Source of the DNA: Ornithinimicrobium sp. F0845
GTDB lineage: Bacteria > Actinomycetota > Actinomycetes > Actinomycetales > Dermatophilaceae
Reading direction: 5' to 3'
Length of the DNA: 64,000 bases
NCBI RefSeq assembly: GCF_023015765.1
Contig: NZ_JALKAL010000001.1
Coordinates: 543,478-607,477 of the forward strand
The notes below the pieces were generated by a model that did not search any database, was not told where the DNA came from, and saw nothing but the letters and a program-made list of their open reading frames with translations. Both the position numbers and the translations under genes were made by a program. Position 1 is the first letter of the stretch. Each line of letters begins with the position of its first letter. Below are positions 8,211 through 16,443 of the stretch, piece by piece.

Positions 8211-9122
8211 ATGAGTGAGGCGGGCACGATCCTCACGCCATCACAGATGGCCAGGGCCGCCGAGGACGCCGCCTTCGGCAAGGCCACCAGCAACCAGCTC
8301 AAGTCGTTCCTGCTGGCCCTCACCGCGGGCGGGTACATCGCCCTCGGCTTCGTCTTCTTCACCACCAGCCAGGTGGGGGCCGCAGCCCTGCCGTTCGGTG
8401 TCGCCAGGGTCCTGGGCGGTATGGTCTTCGCCACCGGACTGGCGCTCGTCGTGCTCACCGGGGCGGAGCTGTTCACCTCCTCCACGCTGACCCTCACGGC
8501 CCGCGCCAGCGGACGCATCACCACCTGGCAGCTGCTGCGCAACTGGGTCGTGGTCTTCATCGGCAACTTCATCGGTGCCCTGACCATCGTGGCCCTGATC
8601 TACCTCGGCAAGGTCTGGGAGCAGGCGGACGGCGGCTGGGGCCAGGTGGTCCTGGACGTCTCGCTCAAGAAGGTCCACCACGACTTCCTCACCGCCTTCG
8701 TCCTGGGCATCCTGTGCAACCTCATGGTGTGCCTGGCCATCTGGGCCGCCTACAGCGGCAGGACCACCGTGGACAAGGTGGTCGCCGTGACGATGCCGAT
8801 CGCGCTCTTTGTGGCCAGCGGCTTCGAGCACTCGGTCGCCAACATGTTCATGGTGCCGCTGGGCATCCTCCTGCACTCCAACGCCGGGCAGGAGTTCTGG
8901 ACCACCTCGGGTCTGGACCACACGGCATACGGCGATCTGACCTGGAGCAACTTCCTGGTGGACAACCTGCTCCCGGTGACCCTGGGCAATATCGTCGGCG
9001 GCGGCGTGATGATCGGCGTCCTCTACTGGACCATCTTCCACTTCCTCGACCGACCTGGGAAGGTCATGCCCATGGCCACCGTGGGCACCGACCTCGTGAC
9101 CACGGAAGGCGACTCGAAGTGA
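8211..9122 (+). CDS. Formate/nitrite transporter family channel (FocA/NirC)
   Basis: This 303-residue integral membrane protein has six predicted helices and family motifs including VLTGAELFTSST, FIGNFIGAL, GILCNLMVCLAIW and the FEHSVANMFMVPLG segment, which carries the pore histidine region. These proteins form pentamers that conduct small monovalent anions such as formate, nitrite or hydrosulfide. ATG 8211 is chosen because GGGGGAGAACG precedes it; a GTG six codons upstream lacks such a site. It lies 35 bases after the isomerase and 60 bases before the oxidoreductase, within one operon. The anion could be the substrate or product of that oxidoreductase, which is inference. Confidence 0.92.
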   Translation: MSEAGTILTPSQMARAAEDAAFGKATSNQLKSFLLALTAGGYIALGFVFFTTSQVGAAALPFGVARVLGGMVFATGLALVVLTGAELFTSSTLTLTARASGRITTWQLLRNWVVVFIGNFIGALTIVALIYLGKVWEQADGGWGQVVLDVSLKKVHHDFLTAFVLGILCNLMVCLAIWAAYSGRTTVDKVVAVTMPIALFVASGFEHSVANMFMVPLGILLHSNAGQEFWTTSGLDHTAYGDLTWSNFLVDNLLPVTLGNIVGGGVMIGVLYWTIFHFLDRPGKVMPMATVGTDLVTTEGDSK

Positions 9123-9182
9123 TGCTGAAAGAAACTCTCCCACTCGCGCGGCACCGCGTGTTCCTCACAAAGGAGTAAGGCA

Positions 9183-10706
9183 ATGGACGGCGACTTTCCG
9201 TTGTGGTTACGTGCACAGCACCTCCTCAACTTCGTCCTGATCGGCATGCTCATCCGGTCGGGGATCGAGATCCTCTCGTCCCTGCCCCGCCTGTGGTGGC
9301 GCAAGGACTGCGCGCCGGGCACCGAGTGGTTGAAGTTCACCAGGCGTGAGCTCCCCAAGGAGGAGGGCGTTTACACCTCCCTCATGGACGAGAAGTCCGT
9401 CCACCCGGTCCTCTCCCTCCCCGGGCGGGAGAACATCGGGCTGGGTCGACACTGGCACGGTCTGTCGGTGATGTTCTGGGTGCTCAACGGCATCATCTAC
9501 ATCATCCTGCTGTTCGCCACCGGTCTGTGGCGGCGCATCGTGCCGACCTCCTGGGACGTGGTCCCCGAGGCCTGGGACTCGCTCCTGATGTACCTGAGCC
9601 TGGAGGTCCCGGACATCAGCCACTTCGAGCCGTACGACGCGCTCCAGATGCTGGGCTACACCTTCGTGATCTTCATCCTGGCGCCCCTCCAGATGCTGAC
9701 GGGCGTCGCGATGTCGCCGGCGATCCGGTCCCGCTTCCCGTGGTACGTCAAGATGTGGGGCGGCCACCAGGGTGCCCGCTCGCTGCACTTCATCGGCCTG
9801 GTCATCTTCACCGGCTTCATCGTGATGCACGTGTCGCTGGTGTTCCTGGTCCACCGGGACCGCAACATCGTCAATATGGTGTTCGGGGGTGGCGAGGTCA
9901 CCACCGCCCGCGCCGCCCAGGCCATGGTGATCATGGTGGCGGTCATCGTCGCTGTCATCGTGTTCTGGATCGCCCTGTCCTACTGGTCGCTGGCCGACCG
10001 GGTCCGGGCACAGGGGTTCACCGCCGGCTTCACCGAGATCGGCCGCAAGATCTTCCTGAACCACCTGCGCCCGCTCGGCGCCAGGAAGAAGGCCTACACC
10101 GACAAGGACATCTCCGAGTTCCACTGGACCAACGGACTCCCGCCCACGGAGGAGGAGTCGAAGCTCTGGGTCGAGGCCAGGGACAACGACTGGGAGGGGC
10201 TGACCATCACGGTCCGCGACGACATCAACGACGTCGAGAAGACGCTGACCGTCGAGGATCTGAAGAACCTGCCGCGGCACTCCTACATCGCGACCCACAC
10301 CTGCATGCAGGGCTGGTCGGCCACGTCCCGCTGGACCGGGGTGCGACTCACCGACCTGATGGACGTGCTCGGGCCGCGACCCGAGGGTGCGCGTTACCTG
10401 CTGGCGGAGTCCTACGGGTTGGCGCAGAAGATGTACGACAACCGCCCGCGCGAGCCCTTCTACGCCGCCATCGACCTGGACACCATGGCCGAGGAGGAGT
10501 CGATCCTGGCCTACGAGCGCAACGACCACCCCGTCGATGACCACCTCGGTGCCCCCGCGCGCCTGCGTGTGGAGTCCAACCACGGCTACAAACACGTGAA
10601 GTGGGTCTCGCGGGTGATGTGGATCCGCGACTACGCCGACTACGGTGATGGTCGAGGCGGGACACGGGAGGACTCGGCCCTGCAGGCGTTCAACGGAAGG
10701 ATCTGA
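9183..10706 (+). CDS. Fusion of cytochrome b membrane domain and sulfite-oxidase-fold molybdopterin oxidoreductase
   Basis: The 507 residues comprise two domains. The first 270 residues hold five hydrophobic helices with histidines placed as in b-type cytochromes (RAQHLLNF, ARSLHFIG, FIVMHVSL). From about residue 300 the protein has the molybdopterin-binding fold of sulfite oxidase and MsrP, with Cys374 in HTCMQGWSATSRW as the likely molybdenum ligand and SNHGYKHVKW near the end. Normally these two partners are separate polypeptides (as in YedY/YedZ). No Tat signal is present; with five helices and a cytoplasmic N-terminus the catalytic domain would face outward. Electrons would pass between the quinone pool and an unknown substrate. 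Confidence 0.88.
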   Translation: MDGDFPLWLRAQHLLNFVLIGMLIRSGIEILSSLPRLWWRKDCAPGTEWLKFTRRELPKEEGVYTSLMDEKSVHPVLSLPGRENIGLGRHWHGLSVMFWVLNGIIYIILLFATGLWRRIVPTSWDVVPEAWDSLLMYLSLEVPDISHFEPYDALQMLGYTFVIFILAPLQMLTGVAMSPAIRSRFPWYVKMWGGHQGARSLHFIGLVIFTGFIVMHVSLVFLVHRDRNIVNMVFGGGEVTTARAAQAMVIMVAVIVAVIVFWIALSYWSLADRVRAQGFTAGFTEIGRKIFLNHLRPLGARKKAYTDKDISEFHWTNGLPPTEEESKLWVEARDNDWEGLTITVRDDINDVEKTLTVEDLKNLPRHSYIATHTCMQGWSATSRWTGVRLTDLMDVLGPRPEGARYLLAESYGLAQKMYDNRPREPFYAAIDLDTMAEEESILAYERNDHPVDDHLGAPARLRVESNHGYKHVKWVSRVMWIRDYADYGDGRGGTREDSALQAFNGRI

Positions 10707-10957
10707 TGCCGGTGGCGAGGATCGTGTCGACCTGCTTCCTCGTCGAGGGCATCGCTGACGACCGGGACGTGAAGGCGGCGATGCAGCCACTCTTCGACAT
10801 CTTCGCCAGCAACGGTCTGGGCCAGGCGACCTTCGAGATCGTGCCCGGTGAGCCGACGCGCCTGTGGGTCAAGCACAAGGACAGTGTCGAGCCCAGCCGG
10901 GAGCTGATCGACCGGGCGCTGGCCAGGGCCGGTGACTACCGGGTGATCGACGAGTAG
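10706..10957 (+). CDS. Small protein coupled to the molybdopterin oxidoreductase, function unknown
   Basis: The product has 83 residues and no signal peptide or membrane helix. It begins MPVARIVSTCFLVEGIADD and looks like a compact alpha/beta fold (strand, helix DVKAAMQPLFDIFAS, strand ATFEIVPGEPTRLWVK, helix). Its ATG overlaps the oxidoreductase stop by one base (TGATG), so translation is coupled and the two products are probably made in fixed ratio. A chaperone or electron-transfer accessory for the molybdoenzyme is a reasonable guess, but I recognise no family. Its last 22 bases overlap the convergent YhhN gene. Confidence 0.72.
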   Translation: MPVARIVSTCFLVEGIADDRDVKAAMQPLFDIFASNGLGQATFEIVPGEPTRLWVKHKDSVEPSRELIDRALARAGDYRVIDE

Positions 10958-11634
10958 TCGCGGGACAGGTGCTCCTGGGCCTCGAGCGTGCGGAGCACCC
11001 CGCGCACGATCAGCGCCTGGGCGGCGATGTAGGTCAGCATGACCCAGAAGCCCTGCTGCGGCAGGGACCACCAGGGCGCGAAGGCGTTGAGCGCGATCAG
11101 CCCGTCGGAGACGAGGAAGAGCGCGCCCCCGATCCACACCGAGCGGTTGACCCCCGTCGCCAGCACGGCCATCGACCCGAGCAGCAGCCCATAGATGAGC
11201 ACCGGCACCAGCAGCACCCCCGCGTGTGGCGCGCAGGCCACGACGAGTGCGGCCACGGCCACGACATACGGCACCAGCAGCACGCGACGCCGAGCCAGCA
11301 GACTGTCGGGGCGCCACGGCCAGAAGGCCACGATGTAGACGACCTGGGCGATGAGGAAGAAGCCGACCATGAGCAGGAAGGCCGGGTCGCCGTCAGCCAG
11401 GCGCGGTGCGGTGTCGCCCAGCCAGGAGAAGCCGAGGGCCAGCAGCGTGAGCCGCACCAGCCTGCTGCGGGGTCGGTCCGTGGCGGTGAGCAGCGCGGCC
11501 GCGAGCAGGGGCATCAGGAGCACCTGCGTCACCGCGGCGAGCCCGTCCAGCCCCAGCAGCTGCGCCGTCAGATGCACGGCCGCGACGCACCCGAACAGGC
11601 CAGCGGTGATCTGCACAGGACGTCTGGGGGGCAT
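10936..11634 (-). CDS. Lysoplasmalogenase-like YhhN/TMEM86 family membrane protein
   Basis: This 232-residue protein has about eight hydrophobic helices and the family landmarks ALGFSWLGDTAPRL, FFLIAQVVYIVAFW and ALFLVSDGLIALN, which carry the conserved acidic residues in the membrane. Characterised relatives hydrolyse the vinyl-ether bond of lysoplasmalogens; most bacterial members are untested. It is monocistronic and transcribed leftward, overlapping the end of the molybdopterin operon by 22 bases. The start at 11634 gives a basic N-terminus before the first helix. Confidence 0.85.
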   Translation of the reverse strand: MPPRRPVQITAGLFGCVAAVHLTAQLLGLDGLAAVTQVLLMPLLAAALLTATDRPRSRLVRLTLLALGFSWLGDTAPRLADGDPAFLLMVGFFLIAQVVYIVAFWPWRPDSLLARRRVLLVPYVVAVAALVVACAPHAGVLLVPVLIYGLLLGSMAVLATGVNRSVWIGGALFLVSDGLIALNAFAPWWSLPQQGFWVMLTYIAAQALIVRGVLRTLEAQEHLSRDYSSITR

Positions 11635-11703
11635 GCGCGCATCCTAGGGGCTCGGGTGCCCCGTGCGGTTGCGGCCGCGCGGGCACTGCACTGCACTGGG
11701 ACG

Positions 11704-12681
11704 ATGCTCCGTATCGGTTTCCACGCCTCGCACGAGCAGATCTCGCCCCGACGGCTGCTCGCAGACGTGCGGCACGCGGAACAGGCCGGCTTCGCCATGG
11801 CCATGTGCTCGGACCACGTGGCGCCGTGGAGCGAGCGGCAGGGGCACTCCGGCAACACCTGGCCCTGGCTGGGGGCGGCGCTGGCCACGACGGGGTTCCG
11901 GATCGGCACCCTGGCGATCCCGGGTCCCCGCTACCACCCTGCCGTGCTGGCGCACCAGTACGCCACCCTGGCGCAGATGTTCCCCGGCCGGGTCTGGGCC
12001 GCCCTGGGCAGTGGCGAGGCGCTGAACGAGCACATCACAGGGGCTCCGTGGCCGCCCAAGGCGCAGCGCGTGGAGCACCTGGAGGCCTCGGCCGACGTCA
12101 TCCGCCGACTGCTGGCCGGGGAGGAGGTCAGCAGGGAGGGCCCCGTCACCGTGGACCGTGCCCAGCTGTGGGACCGGCCCGAGCAACCGCCGCCCCTCCT
12201 GGCCGCCGCGATCTCCTCCGAGTCGGCCCGTCGTGCCGCGGCCTGGGCCGACGGACTGGTCACCGTCGTCCAGCCCGTCGAGACCCTGCGCGAGGTCGTG
12301 TCCGCCTACCGGGACGCCGGCGGCCGCGGCCCCCTCGCCCTGCAGCTGCACCTCTCGTGGGCCCCGACCCTGCGTCAGGCGGAACAGCTGGCCATCGACC
12401 AGTGGCGCACCAACGTCTTCCCGGCCGACGTCGCGGCCGACACGGAGACCACGCAGGAGTTCGATGCGCTGGCCGAGACGACGGACCCCGCGGCGGTGCA
12501 CGAGAGCGTGCGGATCTCGGAGGACCTGGGGCGGCACCGCGAGTGGATCGCGGAGTATGCCGGGCTCGGGTTCGACGAGATCTACCTGCACCACGTGGGT
12601 CAGGACCAGAGGCCGTTCCTGGACGTCTTCGGCGACCAGGTGCTGCCGGCGCTCGTCGAGAGCACGGAGGAGACCCGATGA
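11704..12681 (+). CDS. LLM-class (F420-type) oxidoreductase
   Basis: This 325-residue TIM-barrel protein of the luciferase-like superfamily starts at MLRIGFHASHEQISP. It shows the deazaflavin-family features CSDHVAPW, NTWPWLGAALATTGFRIGT, the GRVWAALGSGEALNE phosphate region and FDEIYLHHVG near the end. Such enzymes transfer hydride with F420H2, an actinobacterial cofactor. It overlaps the next gene, a GH13 enzyme, by 4 bases, so the two are made together. Members next to glycoside hydrolases often resemble F420-dependent sugar-phosphate dehydrogenases, but the substrate is not evident here. Confidence 0.88.
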   Translation: MLRIGFHASHEQISPRRLLADVRHAEQAGFAMAMCSDHVAPWSERQGHSGNTWPWLGAALATTGFRIGTLAIPGPRYHPAVLAHQYATLAQMFPGRVWAALGSGEALNEHITGAPWPPKAQRVEHLEASADVIRRLLAGEEVSREGPVTVDRAQLWDRPEQPPPLLAAAISSESARRAAAWADGLVTVVQPVETLREVVSAYRDAGGRGPLALQLHLSWAPTLRQAEQLAIDQWRTNVFPADVAADTETTQEFDALAETTDPAAVHESVRISEDLGRHREWIAEYAGLGFDEIYLHHVGQDQRPFLDVFGDQVLPALVESTEETR

Positions 12682-14342
12682 GGATCACCCGGACCAGCGA
12701 CCTGTGGTGGAAGAGCGCCATCGTCTACTGTCTCGACGTCGAGACCTACTTCGACGCGGACGGGGACGGCATCGGCGACCTCGCCGGGCTGGCCCAGCGG
12801 ATCGACTACCTGGCCCGGCTCGGGGTGAACTGCCTGTGGCTGATGCCCTTCTTCCCCACGCCCGACCGGGACGACGGCTACGACGTCATGGACTTCTACG
12901 GCGTGGACACCCGGCTGGGCAACCACGGGCAGCTGGTCGAGGTGATCCGCACCGCGCACGACCGCGGCATCCGGGTCATCACCGACCTGGTCATCAACCA
13001 CACCTCCGACCGGCACCCGTGGTTCCGCGCCGCGCGGCGCAGCACCGACAACCCGTTCCGGGACTACTACGTCTGGCGGGACACCGAGCCGCCGGACACC
13101 TCCGACAAGGTGATCTTCCCCGACCAGGAGGACTCGATCTGGACGCGGGAGGAGAAGACCGGCGAGTGGTATCTGCACCACTTCTACCGCCACCAGCCGG
13201 ACCTCAACACCGCCAACCCGGCCGTCCGGGAGGAGATCCTGCGGGTGATCGGCTTCTGGCTGGAGCTCGGCGTCGACGGGTTCCGCGTCGACGCCGTGCC
13301 GTTCTTCATCCAGGACCTCGAGCGCGGCGCCGGCGACCTGCCCAGCGACCCCCACGACCTGCTGCGTGAGATCCGCGCCTTCCTCACCCGTCGCAAGGGG
13401 ACCGCCGTCCTGCTCGGCGAGGTCAACCTGCCCTACGAGCAGCAGCTCGACTACTTCGGTGGCGACCGCGGCGACCAGCTCCAGATGCAGTTCGACTTCG
13501 TCGGCATGCAGGCCACCTACCTCGCCCTCGCGCGCGGCGACGCCACGCCGCTGGCCGAGGCGTTGCAGCGGCGTCCGTCGCTGCACCAGACCTGTCAGTG
13601 GGCCAACTTCTTGCGCAACCACGACGAGCTCACCCTCGACAAGCTCACGGACGCGGAGCGCCAGGAGGTCTTCGCCGCCTTCGGTCCCGAGGAGTCCATG
13701 CAGCTCTACGGCCGCGGCCTCAAGCGCCGGCTCCCGCCGATGCTCGACGGTGACCCTCGGCGTCTCCGCCTGGCCTACAGCCTGATGTTCTCGCTACCGG
13801 GCACGCCGACGATCTACTACGGCGAGGAGATCGGCATGGGCGAGGACCTGGCCGCGGAGGGACGCATGGCGGTGCGCACCCCCATGCAGTGGAGCCCCGG
13901 CGACAACGGCGGCTTCTCCTCGGCGCCCCGGCGCCGCCTCATCCAGCGTCCGACGCCGGACGGCTACGCCCCTGAGCACGTCAACGTCACCGACCAGGTC
14001 CGTGACCCCGACTCGTTCTGGACCTTCATGCGCTCGCTCATCGCGGCCCGCCGGGAGTGTCCGGAACTCGGCTGGGGAGAGTTCACGCTCCTGGCCCAGC
14101 CGCACGGCCAGGTGCTGGCTCACTGCTGCCGCGGCGCGGAGACCGCGGTCGTCGCGGTGCACAACGTCGCGGCCGACCCAGTGTCGCTCGAGCTCGACCT
14201 GCGCGACATCGGGGAGCACGCGATCGACCTGCTGGCCCACGAGTCCGTGGACCTTGCCGACGGCCGCCTCACGCTCAGTCTCGAGGGGTTCGGTCACCGC
14301 TGGCTGCGGGTGGGCCCGCCCGAACTGGTCGCCGTCCCCTGA
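12678..14342 (+). CDS. GH13 alpha-amylase/trehalose-synthase-like glycosidase
   Basis: This 554-residue intracellular GH13 enzyme shows all four catalytic regions: DLVINH, the nucleophile in GFRVDAVPFF, the acid in VLLGEVNL and the stabiliser in LRNHDEL. TPTIYYGEEIGMGEDL and AVRTPMQWS are typical of the trehalose synthase/oligo-1,6-glucosidase branch. It has no signal peptide, and a C-terminal beta domain (about residues 470-554) closes it. It starts inside the preceding LLM oxidoreductase gene (ATGA). Trehalose synthase is the closest description, but specificity within GH13 cannot be decided from motifs alone. The chain is slightly shorter than typical TreS. Confidence 0.9.
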   Translation: MRITRTSDLWWKSAIVYCLDVETYFDADGDGIGDLAGLAQRIDYLARLGVNCLWLMPFFPTPDRDDGYDVMDFYGVDTRLGNHGQLVEVIRTAHDRGIRVITDLVINHTSDRHPWFRAARRSTDNPFRDYYVWRDTEPPDTSDKVIFPDQEDSIWTREEKTGEWYLHHFYRHQPDLNTANPAVREEILRVIGFWLELGVDGFRVDAVPFFIQDLERGAGDLPSDPHDLLREIRAFLTRRKGTAVLLGEVNLPYEQQLDYFGGDRGDQLQMQFDFVGMQATYLALARGDATPLAEALQRRPSLHQTCQWANFLRNHDELTLDKLTDAERQEVFAAFGPEESMQLYGRGLKRRLPPMLDGDPRRLRLAYSLMFSLPGTPTIYYGEEIGMGEDLAAEGRMAVRTPMQWSPGDNGGFSSAPRRRLIQRPTPDGYAPEHVNVTDQVRDPDSFWTFMRSLIAARRECPELGWGEFTLLAQPHGQVLAHCCRGAETAVVAVHNVAADPVSLELDLRDIGEHAIDLLAHESVDLADGRLTLSLEGFGHRWLRVGPPELVAVP

Positions 14343-14372
14343 TCACCGGGTGGGAGCCAGCGACAGGCCAGG

Positions 14373-14972
14373 TCAGAAGTCGATGCGGACCACGGCCCGG
14401 CGAAGGGTCGGCCTGGTCACCTCCCGGAAGCCCGCCTCCAGGTAGGTGCCGATGGTGCCGACGTGGAGCTCCTCGTCGATGGCCGCCTTCGTCGTCATCG
14501 GATAGGCCTCCAACGCCGCCGCGCCGCGCGCCCGGGCGAAGTCGACCGCCTCGCGGATGAGCTCGGTGGCCAGACCCTGCTTGCGGAAGTGCGCCCGGGC
14601 GAACACGCAGGTGATGGCCCAGACCGAGGTGTCCTCGCGGTCCTCCTCGCGCCCGGCCCACGGCACCTGGCTGTGCCGCAGCCCGGGGAACTCCGGCCGG
14701 GGTTGGACGGCGCACCAGCCGACCGGCTCGCCGTCGAGGTAGGCGACCAGCCCGCTGGTGGTGGGGGCATCCGGGTCGCCACACTCGGTCTGCTCACGGA
14801 GGCGGGATGCTCGCTCCTCGACCGGCTGCTCGGCGAAGTTCTCCCGCGGCAGCAACTTGTAGCGCTGGCACTGGCACCGGGCCGCCTGCCCGCGCGTCCC
14901 GAACACCGTCTGCAGGTCATTGCAGCTGGCCTCGTTGGCGGGTCGAACAGTCAGTGTCGACGCCTCGGTCAC
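14373..14972 (-). CDS. GNAT family N-acetyltransferase
   Basis: This 199-residue protein has the GNAT core: VWAITCVFARAHFRKQGLATELIREAVDFA carries the acetyl-CoA loop (RKQGLA), followed by the strand-helix ALEAYPM. Three cysteines in the N-terminal half (CNDL, CQCQRY) are typical of the subgroup with a small N-terminal addition. The GTG at 14972 is chosen because TAGAGT lies seven bases upstream, giving a leaderless start; an upstream GTG would add 29 unlikely residues. The acceptor substrate is unknown. Confidence 0.82.
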   Translation of the reverse strand: MTEASTLTVRPANEASCNDLQTVFGTRGQAARCQCQRYKLLPRENFAEQPVEERASRLREQTECGDPDAPTTSGLVAYLDGEPVGWCAVQPRPEFPGLRHSQVPWAGREEDREDTSVWAITCVFARAHFRKQGLATELIREAVDFARARGAAALEAYPMTTKAAIDEELHVGTIGTYLEAGFREVTRPTLRRAVVRIDF

Positions 14973-15111
14973 GCAGACGACTCTACTGTCCACGGGCGGC
15001 CTCGAGCCATGCATCGTGTCCACAGGGCGAGGCACGCGCCTGGGGCCAACGCCCTCCACCGAGCGTAGTCTCCTGTAGCCACGGAGGGTCTGGATCGGTC
15101 AGAATCGAAGT

Positions 15112-15363
15112 GTGTATGTGTCCGGTGAGGTGATCACGATCGCGATCAGTGCGGTCGGGCTGCTCTGTGCCCTGGCCGGAGGCTTCGCCTGGACGATTCA
15201 ACGCATGGATCGCGCCGTGAGGGAGGTCCGCGAGGAGCTGAAGGCATCTCATGCCGGGCTCGCGGCGGAGATCAGCGGTGTGCGCCAGGAGCTCGGTGAG
15301 GTCAAGGTTGGTGTGGCCCGGCTGGAGGGACGCCTCGAACGGCGTCTGATCCTCCCTGGCTAA
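15112..15363 (+). CDS. Small membrane protein with coiled coil
   Basis: The 83-residue product has one N-terminal transmembrane helix (VITIAISAVGLLCALAGGFAW). A charged heptad-like segment follows (DRAVREVREELKASHAGLAAEISGVRQELGEVKVGVARLEGRLE), probably a cytoplasmic coiled coil. Similar small proteins are common in actinobacteria but have no assigned role. CAGAAT lies six bases before the GTG, consistent with a leaderless mRNA. The following phosphodiesterase gene begins 19 bases later and may be co-transcribed. Confidence 0.7.
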   Translation: MYVSGEVITIAISAVGLLCALAGGFAWTIQRMDRAVREVREELKASHAGLAAEISGVRQELGEVKVGVARLEGRLERRLILPG

Positions 15364-15382
15364 CGGAGACAGCGGCCACACC

Positions 15383-15895
15383 GTGCTGGCGATCCCGGTG
15401 CCGCCGCTGGATCCCTTCGTGCGGGAGCGCACGGCGCACTATGACAGCGACTATCTGGCCGCGGACCCGGAGTTCGGGCAGGCCCACGTCACCGTGCTCG
15501 GTCCGTGGCTGCGCCACCCGACACCGGCGGACCTGGCCGGCATCGACGAGATCGCGGCCACCACGAGCGCCTTCGACTACAGCCTGGAGCAGGTCGGCGT
15601 CTTTCCCAACGGCATCATCCACCTGCTGCCCGAGCCCGCCGGTCCCTTCTCGGCCCTCACCCACCGGGTGTGGGCCCGGTTCCCGGACCACCCGCCATAC
15701 TCCGGGCAGTTCCCGGACGCGACCCCGCACCTGACCCTGGACGCGGTGGCGCCGGACGTCGACGAGGCCAGGGTCCGGGAGATGCTCGGCGAGCTGGTCC
15801 CGGCCCGCTGCCGTGCCGACCGCGTGCAGCTGCAGTGGTGGCAGGCTGGGCACTGCCACGTTCAGCACACCTGGCGCCTGCGTGAGGAGGGATGA
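15383..15895 (+). CDS. 2H phosphoesterase superfamily protein (LigT/2'-5' RNA ligase-like)
   Basis: This 170-residue protein carries the two histidine motifs that define the family, HVTVLGP (about residue 35) and HLTLDAV (about residue 117), placed symmetrically in a bilobal fold. Related enzymes cleave cyclic phosphodiesters or join 2'-5' RNA bonds; the physiological substrate of the actinobacterial branch is unknown. The GTG start lies 19 bases after the small membrane-protein gene. The stop is 4 bases before the cobU start, so the genes are probably co-transcribed. Confidence 0.82.
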   Translation: MLAIPVPPLDPFVRERTAHYDSDYLAADPEFGQAHVTVLGPWLRHPTPADLAGIDEIAATTSAFDYSLEQVGVFPNGIIHLLPEPAGPFSALTHRVWARFPDHPPYSGQFPDATPHLTLDAVAPDVDEARVREMLGELVPARCRADRVQLQWWQAGHCHVQHTWRLREEG

Positions 15896-15899
15896 GCAG

Positions 15900-16427
15900 A
15901 TGAGGGTCCTGGTCACCGGTGGGGTCCGCTCCGGCAAGTCCCACCACGCGGAGACGCTGCTCTCCGGGCAGCCGTCGGTCACCTACGTCGCGCCCGGGCC
16001 GACGGAGGCCGAGGAGCCGGATCCGGACTGGGCGCGCAGGCTGGAGGCCCACCGCCTGCGGCGTCCGGCCCACTGGGTCACGCTCGAGACGACCGACCTG
16101 GCCGAGGCACTGGTCGGGGCGCAGGACGCCGTGCTCATCGACTGCCTCGGCACCTGGCTGACCCGGACCATCGACCGGCGGCACCTGTGGGAGGCCCCCG
16201 CCGAGGAGGTCACCGCTGTGGTGCGGGAGCACACGACTGCGCTGGTCGGGGCCCTGGACCGGCCGGCGCCCGTGGTGCTGGTCACCAACGAGGTGGGGCT
16301 GGGGGTGGTGCCGGCCCACCGGTCGGGGCGGCTCTTCCGCGACCTGCTGGGCGAAGTGAACCGGTCCGTCGCGACCGCCTGCGACGAGGTGCATCTCGTG
16401 GTCGCCGGCCGCGTGCTGGTGCTCTGA
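15900..16427 (+). CDS. cobU: Adenosylcobinamide kinase/guanylyltransferase
   Basis: This 175-residue bifunctional enzyme of the cobalamin nucleotide-loop pathway phosphorylates adenosylcobinamide and converts it to GDP-cobinamide. The P-loop GGVRSGKS is at residues 7-14. The conserved RRLEAHRLRRPAHWVTLE block carries the guanylation histidine, followed by LIDCLGTWLT and VTNEVGLGVVP. ATG 15900 follows GAGGAGGGATG. It faces cobS and cobT on the opposite strand, 16 bases away, so all three loop-assembly genes cluster here. The full corrin pathway is not in the window. Confidence 0.93.
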   Translation: MRVLVTGGVRSGKSHHAETLLSGQPSVTYVAPGPTEAEEPDPDWARRLEAHRLRRPAHWVTLETTDLAEALVGAQDAVLIDCLGTWLTRTIDRRHLWEAPAEEVTAVVREHTTALVGALDRPAPVVLVTNEVGLGVVPAHRSGRLFRDLLGEVNRSVATACDEVHLVVAGRVLVL

Positions 16428-16443
16428 GTCGGGCCTCAGCGGG

